Source: an uncultured Hymenobacter sp.
GTDB lineage: Bacteria > Bacteroidota > Bacteroidia > Cytophagales > Hymenobacteraceae
Length of the DNA stretch: 64,000 nt
Direction: 5' to 3'
NCBI GenBank assembly: GCA_913776615.1
Contig: CAJYPK010000015.1
Span: forward strand, 186,001 to 250,000
Position numbers and translations under genes: made by a program. This document shows, in pieces, positions 56,511 to 64,000 of this stretch. A model generated the notes under the pieces. That model did not search any database. It was not told the DNA's origin and was given only the letters and a program-made list of their open reading frames with translations. Within the stretch, counting starts at the first letter, position 1, and every line of letters starts with the position of its first letter.

Positions 56511-56518
56511 CAAATATA
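56511..56518 (-). promoter_or_regulatory. TATATTTG -7 box that decides the start of the 55755 gene
   Basis: CAAATATA on the plus strand reads TATATTTG on the minus strand, a full TAnnTTTG match 25 bases before GTG 56486. Confidence 0.55.
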
Positions 56519-56546
56519 CGCATCTCCGTTCTCAACTCCTTGGCCG

Positions 56547-58085
56547 CTAGCGATTGCGACCGTACTGCTCGTGGCTGCTCACCCAATCGCTACTGCTAAT
56601 GGCCGCCCCCAGGCTGAGCTCGCCGGCCAGCACCACGCCCGCCACGATTTCGGCAAACTTGTACACCGTGCCCTGGCCTACGCAGCCCAGCATGCGCAGG
56701 CATTCATTTTGGGTAGCCAGCCCGGTGCCGCCGCCGTGGGTGGCCACGATGAGCGACGGAATGGTAATGCTGAGGTAGAGGTCGCCCTCTTTGGTCACCT
56801 CCGAATACAGCACCCCGGCGCTCGACTCGCTCACGTTGGCCACGTCTTGTCCGGTGGCGATGAAGAGCGCCGTAATGCCGTTGGCCGAGTGCGCGCCGTT
56901 GTTGTTGGCCCCGCTCAGGAAGGCGCCTACGTTGCTTACCTGGCCGTGGTAGGCCAGCTGCTCGGGCGTCACGCGCATGCGCTGTTGCAATACCTCGCGC
57001 TTCACCACGGCCTCGGCCACCACGCGCTTGCCACGGGTGCGCATCACGTTGATCTGGCTGGCTTTCTTATCAGTAGCAAAATTCGATTCCAGGTAGAAAT
57101 GCCGGATGGGCGCGCCCTTATAGTTTTCCAGAATCCAGGAGCAAGCGGCGAACGTGGCGCGCCCCACCATGTTCTGCCCCGCCGCGTCGCCGGTCAAGAA
57201 GTTGAAGCGCAGGAAGGCAAACTTGTTGCTGAGGTAGGTATCGATGTATTGCAGCTTGGCCACCCGCGAGGTGCTTTCGGCCTCGGGCCGGATGTACTCC
57301 AGGCTCTCGGCCACCCAGCGGCCGAAGTCGCGGGCACCGCGCGCGTCGTCGAACACGAATACCGGGGCGCGCTGCATGGCGTCGCCAATTACGGTGCATT
57401 TCACGCCCCCGCACAGGTTGAGCACCTGCATACCGCGGTTGTAGCTGGCCACCAGCGTACCCTCGGTAGTAGCCAGCGGGATTAAAAACTCGCCCTCTGC
57501 GTGCTCGCCGTGCACGCGCAACGGGCCAGCCAGCCCCACCGGCACCTGCGCCACGCCCACGAAGTGCTCGCAGTTGCCCTTCAGCGCGTGCGGGTCAAAC
57601 GAAAAATTTTTTAAGTGCTTGAATTCTTGCTGAGTGAACTGCTCGGCAAACGTTTGCCGGGCCTGAATGGCTGCCGGCGCGTAGTCGTCTTCCTCGGAGC
57701 GCGGAATGCGCACCCGGCCATCGGGGCCAGCAATGGCATCCTCTACCTCCACGCTCAGCTCACCAAACGCATCGGTGCTAAACTCCGCTCGCAGCCGGTG
57801 CATGCCCTCGGCCAGCGCGGACGTATCGAGCACAAACGTGATGGTGCGGCCCACCGGCAGCTCCACACTTTGGCCCTCGGCACCCAGGCTGGTACCGGGC
57901 CGCTGCTCGCCCCCACCCAGGTCGAGCACAATCGCCTCGGCCGGTACTACCTCGTCATCCAGCACCACCCGGTGCAGGCCGGTCAGCCGGGCATTGTCGA
58001 GGCGATTCTTAATGCTGAAAGCCACGCCCTGGCCTTCGGGAAGGTTGTGCAGGCTGCCCCGGTTATAGAGCAATTTGAGAAGCAT
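56547..58085 (-). CDS. Class I hydroxymethylglutaryl-CoA reductase with N-terminal extra domain
   Basis: A 512-residue reductase of the mevalonate pathway (HMG-CoA to mevalonate). From residue 140 it aligns by eye with the eukaryotic-type class I enzyme: catalytic Glu in CEHFVGVAQVPVGLAGP, Asp/Lys region STSRVAKLQY, NFLTGDAAGQNMV, catalytic Lys in NFATDKKASQIN, catalytic Asp in TGQDVANV and the final His in WVSSHEQYGRNR. Residues 1-125 form an added domain with strand-like segments (GVAFSIKNRLDNARLTGLHR; RTITFVLDTSALAEGMHRL), unlike the membrane part of animal enzymes. ATG 58106 is an alternative start adding 7 residues. Cytoplasmic. Supplies isoprenoid precursors if the rest of the pathway exists elsewhere. 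Confidence 0.94.
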   Translation of the reverse strand: MLLKLLYNRGSLHNLPEGQGVAFSIKNRLDNARLTGLHRVVLDDEVVPAEAIVLDLGGGEQRPGTSLGAEGQSVELPVGRTITFVLDTSALAEGMHRLRAEFSTDAFGELSVEVEDAIAGPDGRVRIPRSEEDDYAPAAIQARQTFAEQFTQQEFKHLKNFSFDPHALKGNCEHFVGVAQVPVGLAGPLRVHGEHAEGEFLIPLATTEGTLVASYNRGMQVLNLCGGVKCTVIGDAMQRAPVFVFDDARGARDFGRWVAESLEYIRPEAESTSRVAKLQYIDTYLSNKFAFLRFNFLTGDAAGQNMVGRATFAACSWILENYKGAPIRHFYLESNFATDKKASQINVMRTRGKRVVAEAVVKREVLQQRMRVTPEQLAYHGQVSNVGAFLSGANNNGAHSANGITALFIATGQDVANVSESSAGVLYSEVTKEGDLYLSITIPSLIVATHGGGTGLATQNECLRMLGCVGQGTVYKFAEIVAGVVLAGELSLGAAISSSDWVSSHEQYGRNR

Positions 58086-58517
58086 GGGGCTGGGCGTGAA
58101 GAGCATGGCAGGCGAGGTGGTAGAGGTTAGAAAAGCGAAGCTGCTACGGGGCGTTAAGTAACGCAAGGTGGCGCGTATTCGCCAGCCAGCCCTGGCCCGG
58201 AGGCAGCGGGCTATTCCAGATAAATAGCCTTGCTGCGACGTACGTAAAACGCTCTACTGACCGGCTGAAATCACTCAATTTTATTCACGACTTCTTCATA
58301 TAAAAGCCTGCTAGCCAAAAGAATTGGTAAAAAAGGCGCTTTTTGGGCTAAAACCTTAACTGTAGGGCAAACCTGATTCGGCGTCGGGAGGTTATAGGCC
58401 GCGCGCCGCTGCGTCGGCTGATAATCTTGCCCCCTCGGCGCGCCGTGTTAACGTATCTTTGCCCCTTCATTCTGACTCTCCGGGCGCCCGGAAATTAGTT
58501 CCGGCGACTTTTCCCTT
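58086..58517. other. Intergenic region between divergent HMG-CoA reductase and PhyH genes
   Basis: About 430 bases, AT-rich between 58270 and 58380. It holds the PhyH promoter box at 58454 and a short dyad GGCTATT/AATAGCC near 58210-58230. I found no minus-strand TAnnTTTG for the reductase and no RNA gene. Confidence 0.5.
58454..58461 (+). promoter_or_regulatory. TATCTTTG -7 box for the PhyH gene
   Basis: Perfect TAnnTTTG match 56 bases before ATG 58518; TTG at 58427-58429 is too far (24-base spacer) to be a good -33. Confidence 0.55.
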
Positions 58518-59333
58518 ATGGCATCTTTATCCGATTATCCGCGCTTTACTCTCGGCCAGGAATTGACGGCCGAGCAACGGGCCTTTTTTGCGAAATACGG
58601 GTTTTTGCACTTCCGGCCCTTTGCCTCGCCCGAGCAGGTGCAAGCCTACCTTAAGGCTACGCAAGACGTGCAGGCCAACTGGCTGGCCAACAACGTAGAG
58701 AAAGTAAACGGGGTGCCCATCAAGTACGGCAAGGACGTGGACGGCTCGCCCATCGTGCAGCGCTTCGCCTTTGCCTCGCAACACAGCCCCGTGCTGCACG
58801 AGTTGCTGCAAGACCCGCGCTTCCAGGCGCTGTTTCCGCTGCTCGAAACGCCCGGCGGCCGGGTGGGGGAAAACGAGCGCGACGGCCTGGTGGTAAACCA
58901 CTACGTGAACGTGGAGGGCTCGGAATTCAGCCAGATGGGCTGGCACACCGACTCGCTGCGCGACGTTTTTTACGGCAAGAAAATCCGCCCCATGCTCAAC
59001 GTGGGCCTGCACCTCGACGGCACCAAGGCTACCAATGGCGGCCTGCGGGTTATTCCCGGCACCCACCGCCAGGGCCTGGGTAAGATGCTGTTTCGCAAGA
59101 AGTACTACAAAGACGTGTATTACGACCCCAACGAGGTGGCCGTCGAAACCGAACCCGGCGACCTTACCGTGCACGACGGCCGCATGTGGCATCGCGTGGC
59201 CCAGTCGCCGCTCGTCGGCCCCGAGTCGCGCCGCCGCGTGATGTACGTACCCATCATCGGGGGCAAGTACCAGCCCAAGAGCGAGGAAAGCCCTACGCCG
59301 TTCTACCTGCGCTTTCTCCACTTGGTGAAATAG
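58518..59333 (+). CDS. Phytanoyl-CoA dioxygenase (PhyH) family protein
   Basis: A 271-residue Fe(II)/2-oxoglutarate dioxygenase. The iron triad is HxD in MGWHTDSLRD and the distal His in VHDGRMWHRVAQSP; the 2-oxoglutarate-binding Arg is probably in ESRRRVMYVP. KYGFLHFRPFASPEQVQAYL begins the fold. These enzymes hydroxylate lipids or small molecules; no substrate can be named here. Single gene with its own promoter, followed by a GTGA-repeat element. Confidence 0.9.
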   Translation: MASLSDYPRFTLGQELTAEQRAFFAKYGFLHFRPFASPEQVQAYLKATQDVQANWLANNVEKVNGVPIKYGKDVDGSPIVQRFAFASQHSPVLHELLQDPRFQALFPLLETPGGRVGENERDGLVVNHYVNVEGSEFSQMGWHTDSLRDVFYGKKIRPMLNVGLHLDGTKATNGGLRVIPGTHRQGLGKMLFRKKYYKDVYYDPNEVAVETEPGDLTVHDGRMWHRVAQSPLVGPESRRRVMYVPIIGGKYQPKSEESPTPFYLRFLHLVK

Positions 59334-59339
59334 CGAACC

Positions 59340-59528
59340 GGTGAGATAGTGAGTGGTGAGGTGGCAAGTAGTAAGCTGGTGAAGCAGTGAAATAGGGGTT
59401 TGAAAGACAAGAGATAAAGTAATTGCTTTACTCCTGAGCTGCTAACCACCATTTCACCACCTCACCAATTCACTGCTCATCATTTCACCACCTCACTATT
59501 TCGCCACTCACCATCTCACCTCTTCACC
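59340..59528. repeat. GTGA-unit inverted repeat filling the gap between two genes
   Basis: Left arm 59340-59395 (GGTGAGATAGTGAGTGGTGA ...) and the reverse complement of about 59449-59528 (GGTGAGATGGTGAGTGG ...) agree at roughly 70% over 56 positions. Both are arrays of GTGA-centred 7-10-base units. The segment starts 6 bases after the PhyH stop and ends 2 bases before ATG 59531. Confidence 0.65.
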
Positions 59529-59530
59529 GC

Positions 59531-60316
59531 ATGCCTACCGCTCTCATTACCGGCGCTTCGCGTGGCATCGGCCGGGCCCTGGCGCTGGGCCTCGCGCAGC
59601 GCGGCTACGACTTGCTGCTGGTAGCCCGCTCGGCACCCCAGTTGGCAGAGTTGGCCCAAGAAGCTCAAGCGCGCTACCAGCGCCAAGCGCATACGCTGGC
59701 CCTCGACCTCACGCAGCCCGACGCGGCGGCCGAATTGGCTACCTGGGCTGCTCACCACGCACCCAATGGGCTGGCGGTGCTCATCAACAATGCGGGCTAC
59801 GGTCTGTGGGGCCGCTTCGAGCAGCTCAACCTGGAGGAGCAGCTCAACATGCTGCAACTCAATCTCAACTTACCGGTGCAGCTCACCTACGCGCTGTTGC
59901 CGCTGCTGCGCCGCGCCGCCAAGAGCTACATTCTCAACGTAGCCAGCACCGCCGCTTACCAGGCTGTGCCCTCGCTCGCGGTATACGCGGCCAGCAAAGC
60001 ATTTCTGCTGAGCTTCAGCCGGGGCCTGCGCTACGAGCTCAAGGGCAGCGGCGTGAGCGTGACCTGCCTGAGCCCGGGCGCTACCACCACCGACTTCGGC
60101 AACCGCGCCGGGATGGGAGTTGAGCTGCAAGCCGTAGCTAACAAGGTTTCGATGACGCCCGAGCAGGTAGCTGAGGCGGGCCTGAAAGCCCTGTTCGCGG
60201 GTAAGGCCGAATTTATCCCGGGCCTGCTCAATAAGGTCTCGGCCGGCCTCACCAGCGTAGTACCCAAGCCTATCGTGGAGAAAATAGCGGCTGGTATCTA
60301 CGAAAAGTACTTGTAG
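59531..60316 (+). CDS. Short-chain dehydrogenase/reductase
   Basis: A 261-residue classical SDR: TALITGASRGIGRALALGLA, VLINNAGYGLWGRFEQL, catalytic Ser in LNVASTAAYQ and YAASKAFLLSFS. It resembles the DltE/YqjQ-type branch of uncharacterised SDRs acting on lipids or small ketones. Cytoplasmic, NADP preference likely from the VARSAP segment. Strong terminator 45 bases after its stop; probably transcribed with or after the PhyH gene, across the GTGA repeat. Confidence 0.92.
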   Translation: MPTALITGASRGIGRALALGLAQRGYDLLLVARSAPQLAELAQEAQARYQRQAHTLALDLTQPDAAAELATWAAHHAPNGLAVLINNAGYGLWGRFEQLNLEEQLNMLQLNLNLPVQLTYALLPLLRRAAKSYILNVASTAAYQAVPSLAVYAASKAFLLSFSRGLRYELKGSGVSVTCLSPGATTTDFGNRAGMGVELQAVANKVSMTPEQVAEAGLKALFAGKAEFIPGLLNKVSAGLTSVVPKPIVEKIAAGIYEKYL

Positions 60317-60361
60317 CTTGCCCGAAGTGCAGGGCCAAAATTTCTCTTATTCTCCGCCATT

Positions 60362-60416
60362 ATCCCGGATAGCGGGCATTTATTTGAAAGTAAGTGCCCG
60401 CTATCCGGGATTTTTT
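60362..60416 (+). terminator. Terminator after the SDR gene
   Basis: ATCCCGGATAGCGGGCA (60362-60378) pairs perfectly with TGCCCGCTATCCGGGAT (60395-60411), then T to 60416. 17-bp stem, 16-base loop. Confidence 0.93.
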
Positions 60417-60559
60417 ATGGACACTCCGTAGCATTCAGAAAGCAAAAGCCAGCTTTTAACGAGTTGCTAAGAGCATTTAGCAAAAAAAACTTTAAAAAGC
60501 CCAAATTTTACACGTAAAATTTTCTCACTGACTCCCAATCGTTTGCGGAGAAAAAACTG

Positions 60560-60604
60560 CGGTAAGTGTCTACTCACCCTACTATGGTGAGCTAACACTT
60601 ACCG
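60560..60604 (+). repeat. Symmetric double-stem hairpin in the 60.4-61.0 kb gene-free stretch
   Basis: CGGTAAGTGT (60560-60569) pairs with ACACTTACCG (60595-60604), and inside it CTCACC (60573-60578) with GGTGAG (60586-60591), the two stems separated by CTA on each side. AT-rich flank; a TAATATTG element follows at about 60622. Confidence 0.6.
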
Positions 60605-60650
60605 TGATTTCATTTTCTGTTGTAATATTGCATCATCAAACAGCTGGCGA

Positions 60651-60830
60651 GTCCCACCCGGTTAGCTGTCCACTCTTCAGTTGCCCGGCCGTCGTCCCAC
60701 CCCAGCCGGTTCCGTCCACACACTCTTGCCCAGCTGTTGCTCCCACCCCAGCTGGTATCCATTATCACACTCTAGGTTGCCAGCCGTCGTCCCACCCCAG
60801 CTGGTTTTGTATCTCTGTCCCGCCCCGGCC
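60651..60830 (+). repeat. Four degenerate tandem units around CCCACCCCAGCYGGT
   Basis: CCCACCC cores at 60653, 60696, 60742 and 60791 (intervals 43, 46, 49), three of them extended to CCCACCCCAGC(C/T)GGT. The sequence between cores is also similar (CACTCTT ... GCCCAGC / CACACTCTAGGTTGCCAGC), so whole units duplicated and diverged. Two overlapping short frames here look non-coding. Confidence 0.6.
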
Positions 60831-60852
60831 CGGCAGAGTCTGAAAGTTTCTC

Positions 60853-60895
60853 AACCGGCCGATTTGGTATCCCCAAATTGGCCGGTTTCTTTTTG
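60853..60895 (+). terminator. Terminator-like hairpin after the tandem units
   Basis: AACCGGCCGATTTGG (60853-60867) pairs with CCAAATTGGCCGGTT (60873-60887) with one G/T wobble, followed by TCTTTTT. No gene on the plus strand ends before it, so a short non-coding transcript may end here. Confidence 0.7.
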
Positions 60896-61031
60896 GGAGT
60901 TGGGGTGCCGCTGGCACTATAGGAACGCAGTGGGCGTTTAAGGTGCCGCCGTGCGGGATTTATGCCCGAACTTTGTACTTCATCTGCTGCTCCCCTGGCC
61001 AGCTTTTGCCCTACCCCACCCCACTACGTTT

Positions 61032-61571
61032 ATGATTACCCGCCGCCAACACATTGCCAATGTGGCGCTGCAATTGTTCGGGGACAAAGGTTTTGAGAAC
61101 ACCTCCACCCAGCAGATTGCCAAGGATGCCGGGGTCTCGGAAGCCCTCATCTTCAAGCACTTTGGTTCTAAGGACCAGTTGCTCGACTTTATTATCAAGA
61201 GCGGCTACCAGCGCATTATCGAACACAACCGCGGCGGCCTGCTCGAAACCGACCCGCTGACGTTCATTCACAGCGTCATCGACCTGCCGTATAAGCTGGT
61301 ACTGGAGGAGCCGCACTTCTGGAAGCTGCAATACCGGCTGGCCGACCGCGAGATGGCCCAGCAGCAGCACGAGCGCTTTATGCGCCCGGTGCCGGCGCGC
61401 CTGCAAGTAGCCTTCGAGCAACTCGGCTACCCCGAGCCGGAAAAGGAAACGCGCCTGCTGCTGCTGCTGATTGAGGCCCTGTGGAAAATTGAGGCCAATA
61501 AAACGGACGAGCACGTGCGCGAAATGCTGGATTTCATCAAGCGGAAGTACGAAGTACAGCGCAAGAGCTAG
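61032..61571 (+). CDS. TetR/AcrR-family transcriptional regulator
   Basis: A 179-residue repressor type. N-terminal helix-turn-helix: RRQHIANVALQLFGDKGFEN then STQQIAKDAGVSEALIFKHFGSKDQLL; C-terminal ligand-binding helices (LEEPHFWKLQYRLADREMAQ ... LLLLIEALWKIEANKTDEHV). ATG 61032 is preferred because the conserved domain starts at once; 27 earlier codons are not like the family. A GAACTTTG element about 60 bases upstream is a poor TAnnTTTG. Neighbour purU is 76 bases downstream on the same strand; ligand and targets unknown. Confidence 0.93.
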   Translation: MITRRQHIANVALQLFGDKGFENTSTQQIAKDAGVSEALIFKHFGSKDQLLDFIIKSGYQRIIEHNRGGLLETDPLTFIHSVIDLPYKLVLEEPHFWKLQYRLADREMAQQQHERFMRPVPARLQVAFEQLGYPEPEKETRLLLLLIEALWKIEANKTDEHVREMLDFIKRKYEVQRKS

Positions 61572-61647
61572 CGGCGGGGCGTTATTTGCCAGCGGTTGCG
61601 GGCCTGCCGGCGCGGGTGCGCGGCAGCAACTCCGCCACCGCTTTCCG

Positions 61648-62478
61648 ATGACGCTGCTGCTGATCCAGTGCCCCGACGAGCCGGGGCTGATTTATAAGAT
61701 TACGGGTGTGCTCTATGCGCACGCGCTCAACATTGTACGCAACGACGAGTTCGTGGAGCGCGACGGCGACGTGTTTTTTATGCGTACCGAGCTGGCGGGC
61801 GCGGTCAATACCGCGACCCTGCACACGGCGCTGACGGCAGTGCTGCCCGCGGCGGCCAGCATCCGCCTCACCGACAACCGGCCCAAAGACATTGTGCTGC
61901 TCGTGACCAAGGAGTACCACTGCCTGAGCGAGCTGCTGGTGCGCCACGCCTTCGGGGAGCTGAATGCAAACATTCGGGCGGTGATTGGCAACCACGAAGT
62001 GCTGCGCGAGCTGACCGAGAAGTTTGGCCTACCCTTTCACTACCTGCCGCACGAAGGCCGCAGCCGCGAAGCCCACGAGGCCGAGGTGCTAGACACGCTG
62101 GCTGGCTACGCCCCCGACCTGGTGGTACTGGCCAAGTACATGCGCATTCTGTCGCCCGAGTTCGTGGCCCCGTACGCCAATCGGCTCATCAATATTCACC
62201 ACTCGTTTTTACCGGCCTTCGTGGGGGCCAGCCCCTACGCGCAAGCCTTTGCGCGGGGCGTGAAGATTATTGGCGCTACGGCCCACTTCGTGAACGAGCA
62301 ACTCGACCAGGGGCCGATTATCGCGCAGAGCGTGATTCCGATAGACCACACCCAGAGCGCCCGCGAAATGGCCCAGGCCGGGCGCGACGTGGAAAAAATC
62401 GTCCTGGCCCGCGCCCTCAAACTGGTGCTCGACGAGCAGGTGTTCGTGCACCGCAACAAGACCGTCATCTTCGACTAA
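61648..62478 (+). CDS. purU: Formyltetrahydrofolate deformylase
   Basis: A 276-residue enzyme that releases formate from 10-formyl-THF, balancing the one-carbon pool and feeding formate to PurT. N-terminal ACT domain (residues 1-80, LIQCPDEPGLIYKITGVLYA) for regulation by glycine or methionine in homologues, C-terminal formyl-transferase fold with LVVLAKYMRILSPEF, catalytic Asn/His in INIHHSFLPAF, HFVNEQLDQGPII with the catalytic Asp. Start ATG 61648 gives the full ACT strand. Full-length. Confidence 0.96.
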   Translation: MTLLLIQCPDEPGLIYKITGVLYAHALNIVRNDEFVERDGDVFFMRTELAGAVNTATLHTALTAVLPAAASIRLTDNRPKDIVLLVTKEYHCLSELLVRHAFGELNANIRAVIGNHEVLRELTEKFGLPFHYLPHEGRSREAHEAEVLDTLAGYAPDLVVLAKYMRILSPEFVAPYANRLINIHHSFLPAFVGASPYAQAFARGVKIIGATAHFVNEQLDQGPIIAQSVIPIDHTQSAREMAQAGRDVEKIVLARALKLVLDEQVFVHRNKTVIFD

Positions 62479-62570
62479 TACCGCCCAGCTTAACATAGGA
62501 AAATTAGGGTGATTGCGGCTTTTTACCGGAATCGCCCGTATTTCCAGGGGTTCACCAATCGTTTTGGCGT

Positions 62571-64000
62571 ATGCCCCGCACGTTAATTGTCTCCAATCGT
62601 CTCCCCACTAAAGTTCTGCGCAATGAGGAAGGCCTCACGTTTCAGCCCAGCGAAGGCGGGCTGGCCACCGGGTTGGGCTCTATCTACCGCCAGGGCGACA
62701 ACCTGTGGATAGGCTGGCCGGGGCTCTTTGTGCAGGATGAGGCCGAGGAAAATCACATCCGCGCAGAGCTGCGGGAAGACAACATGGCCCCAGTATTCCT
62801 GACCGAGGCCGAAATCCGCGATTTTTACGAGGGCTTCAGCAACTCTACGCTGTGGCCGACCTTCCACTATTTCAGTGAGTTTGCCGTGTATGAGCAAAGC
62901 CACTGGGAAGCCTACGTGGAGGTAAACAAGAAATTTTGCGAGGCTGTGCTGGCCCACGCCGGGCCGGAGGACACCATCTGGGTCCACGACTACCAGCTGT
63001 TACTGCTGCCCGAGCTGCTGCGCCGGGCGCGGCCCGAGGCCAGCATCGGGTTTTTCCTGCACATCCCGTTTCCGTCGCAGGAATTGATCCGGGTGCTGCC
63101 CTGGCGCACCGAGCTGCTGCGCGGCATACTGGGGGCCGACCTCATTGGCTTTCATACTTTTGGCTACATGCGGCACTTCCTGAGCGCCGTGACGCACCTG
63201 CTGGGCTACCCCGCCCAGAACGGCCAGATCGAAACGCCCAACCGCTCGGTGCGCGTCGATGCCTTCCCGATGGGCATCGACTACGAGCGCTACGCCCAGG
63301 CCGCCGCCTCGCCCGAGGCCGCCGAGCACCAAGCCGCCTACCGCGAGGCCCTGCGCGATACCCGGGTGATTCTGAGCATCGACCGGCTCGACTACACCAA
63401 GGGCATTGCCCAGCGGCTGCGGGCCTTCGAGCAGTTGCTGCAACGCTACCCGGAGTGGCGCGGGCAGGTGAGCCTCATTATGCTCGTGGTGCCCTCGCGC
63501 GACCAGGTGGCGCAATATGCCTCACTGAAGGAGGAGATTGACGAGCTTGTGGGCCGCATCAACGCTCAGTACCGCACCATCAGCTGGAACCCCATTTTGT
63601 ACTTCTACCGCTCGCTGCCGCTGGAGGAACTGGCGGCGCTGTACCGGCTGGCCGAGGTGGCGCTCGTGACGCCCATCCGCGACGGCATGAACCTCGTGGC
63701 CAAGGAGTACGTGGCCAGCCGGCTCGACCAGCGCGGGGTGCTCATTTTGAGCGAGCGCGCCGGCGCGGCCCGCGAGCTGTCGGACGCCCTCATTATCAAC
63801 CCCACCGACGTCGGCCAGCTCGTGGAGGCCATGCACGAAGCGCTCATAATGCCCGAGGAAGAGCAAATGGCCCGCATGTCGGCCATGCAGGCGTTGGTGA
63901 AGCGCTACAACGTATTCTCCTGGACGCGCTTATTTATGAACCAACTGGCTTACACCAAGATGAAGCAGCACACGCTGGCCACCGAAAAGCTAACGGAAAC
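62571..64000 (+). CDS. otsA: Trehalose-6-phosphate synthase (GT20), 3' end outside window
   Basis: From ATG 62571 the frame is open to the window edge, 476 residues. GT20 signatures: [22 protein letters not shown] (donor loop), [59 protein letters not shown] (UDP-glucose site) and [17 protein letters not shown]. It joins UDP-glucose and glucose-6-phosphate. In Bacteroidota the synthase is often fused to a C-terminal trehalose-phosphatase; whether that is so here lies outside the window. It is 93 bases after purU; link to the alpha-glucan locus at 43-51 kb is metabolic, not positional. Confidence 0.96.
   Translation, partial: MPRTLIVSNRLPTKVLRNEEGLTFQPSEGGLATGLGSIYRQGDNLWIGWPGLFVQDEAEENHIRAELREDNMAPVFLTEAEIRDFYEGFSNSTLWPTFHYFSEFAVYEQSHWEAYVEVNKKFCEAVLAHAGPEDTIWVHDYQLLLLPELLRRARPEASIGFFLHIPFPSQELIRVLPWRTELLRGILGADLIGFHTFGYMRHFLSAVTHLLGYPAQNGQIETPNRSVRVDAFPMGIDYERYAQAAASPEAAEHQAAYREALRDTRVILSIDRLDYTKGIAQRLRAFEQLLQRYPEWRGQVSLIMLVVPSRDQVAQYASLKEEIDELVGRINAQYRTISWNPILYFYRSLPLEELAALYRLAEVALVTPIRDGMNLVAKEYVASRLDQRGVLILSERAGAARELSDALIINPTDVGQLVEAMHEALIMPEEEQMARMSAMQALVKRYNVFSWTRLFMNQLAYTKMKQHTLATEKLTE

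Noticed and set aside
56487..56513. TTG start for the 55755 gene
   Set aside because: The TTG is inside the TATATTTG promoter box; GTG 56486 gives a normal signal peptide.
58527..59321. 264-codon frame opposite the PhyH gene
   Set aside because: Antisense shadow; PhyH iron ligands and promoter support the plus strand.
60651..60830. CRISPR-like array
   Set aside because: Only four degenerate units, unequal spacing (43, 46, 49), similar sequence between the cores and no cas genes.
60604..60941. Two overlapping short frames with repeated Ser-Cys-Pro motifs
   Set aside because: They are translations of the tandem units, have Pro/Cys-rich nonsense composition and no start context.

Overview
The window reads as chromosomal DNA from an aerobic Bacteroidota bacterium, most likely Hymenobacter or a close relative (Cytophagales). 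The signs are: high GC (about 60% by eye); promoter-like boxes of the Bacteroidota form TTTG-N19/20-TAnnTTTG (the best lie before rpsU and before the exopolysaccharide operon); the rpsU-xer-hpf gene order; a TonB receptor with an STN domain next to a DUF4249 lipoprotein; Wza/Wzc/CpsB-type export genes; and many TTG-rich intergenic hairpins. I found no rRNA, tRNA, CRISPR array, prophage or complete insertion sequence. Both ends are cut: a family 2 glycosyltransferase on the left and trehalose-phosphate synthase on the right.

Layout. 1-4 kb: glycosyltransferase, secreted protein, SDR and LLM-class oxidoreductases. 4-9 kb: methyl-cycle enzymes ahcY and metK with a THUMP-like methyltransferase between them. 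9-12 kb (minus strand): hpf, Xer recombinase, rpsU, acyl-CoA dehydrogenase. 12-17.5 kb: exopolysaccharide export operon (Wza-like lipoprotein, Wzc-like tyrosine kinase, CpsB-type phosphatase) and an NAD-dependent epimerase. 17.6-22 kb: TPR protein, ComA-like phosphosulfolactate synthase, DedA protein, aroE, wrbA. 22.5-35 kb: two ECF sigma factors each followed by a probable regulator, uvrB, a patatin-barrel fusion, GH43 plus hydrolase, nth, and a two-domain esterase. 35-42.6 kb: secreted protein, TonB receptor, DUF4249 lipoprotein and a macroglobulin-like protein, probably one outer-membrane locus. 42.6-51 kb: alpha-glucan locus (GT35-type protein, two secreted GH13 amylases, MFS sugar transporter) with a SRAP gene beside it. 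51-60 kb: S1/P1-like nuclease, def-ruvX, carboxy-terminal protease, class I HMG-CoA reductase, PhyH dioxygenase, SDR. 60-64 kb: a 715-base gene-free stretch with hairpins and a tandem repeat, then TetR, purU, otsA.

The most unusual signal is repeat architecture rather than a gene. A 148-residue GxxExxY protein (PD-(D/E)XK nuclease-like) sits between the two amylase genes and is bracketed by 44/45-bp inverted repeats built from CGCGGA units; removing the segment would leave an ordinary operon junction. Five other intergenic sites (10.6, 33.2, 34.0, 43.3 and 59.4 kb) carry inverted repeats of the same design but different unit sequence: each arm is a short-unit tandem array, and the arms often run from stop codon to start codon. 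At 34.0 kb the repeat forms the C-terminal tails of both converging proteins. Two further sites carry REP-like palindromes with 8-bp stems and a TCCG loop. I propose these as one class of palindromic element, of which the GxxExxY cassette may be the gene-bearing form. A second notable point is that the GT35-type phosphorylase has Thr where the PLP-binding Lys is expected.
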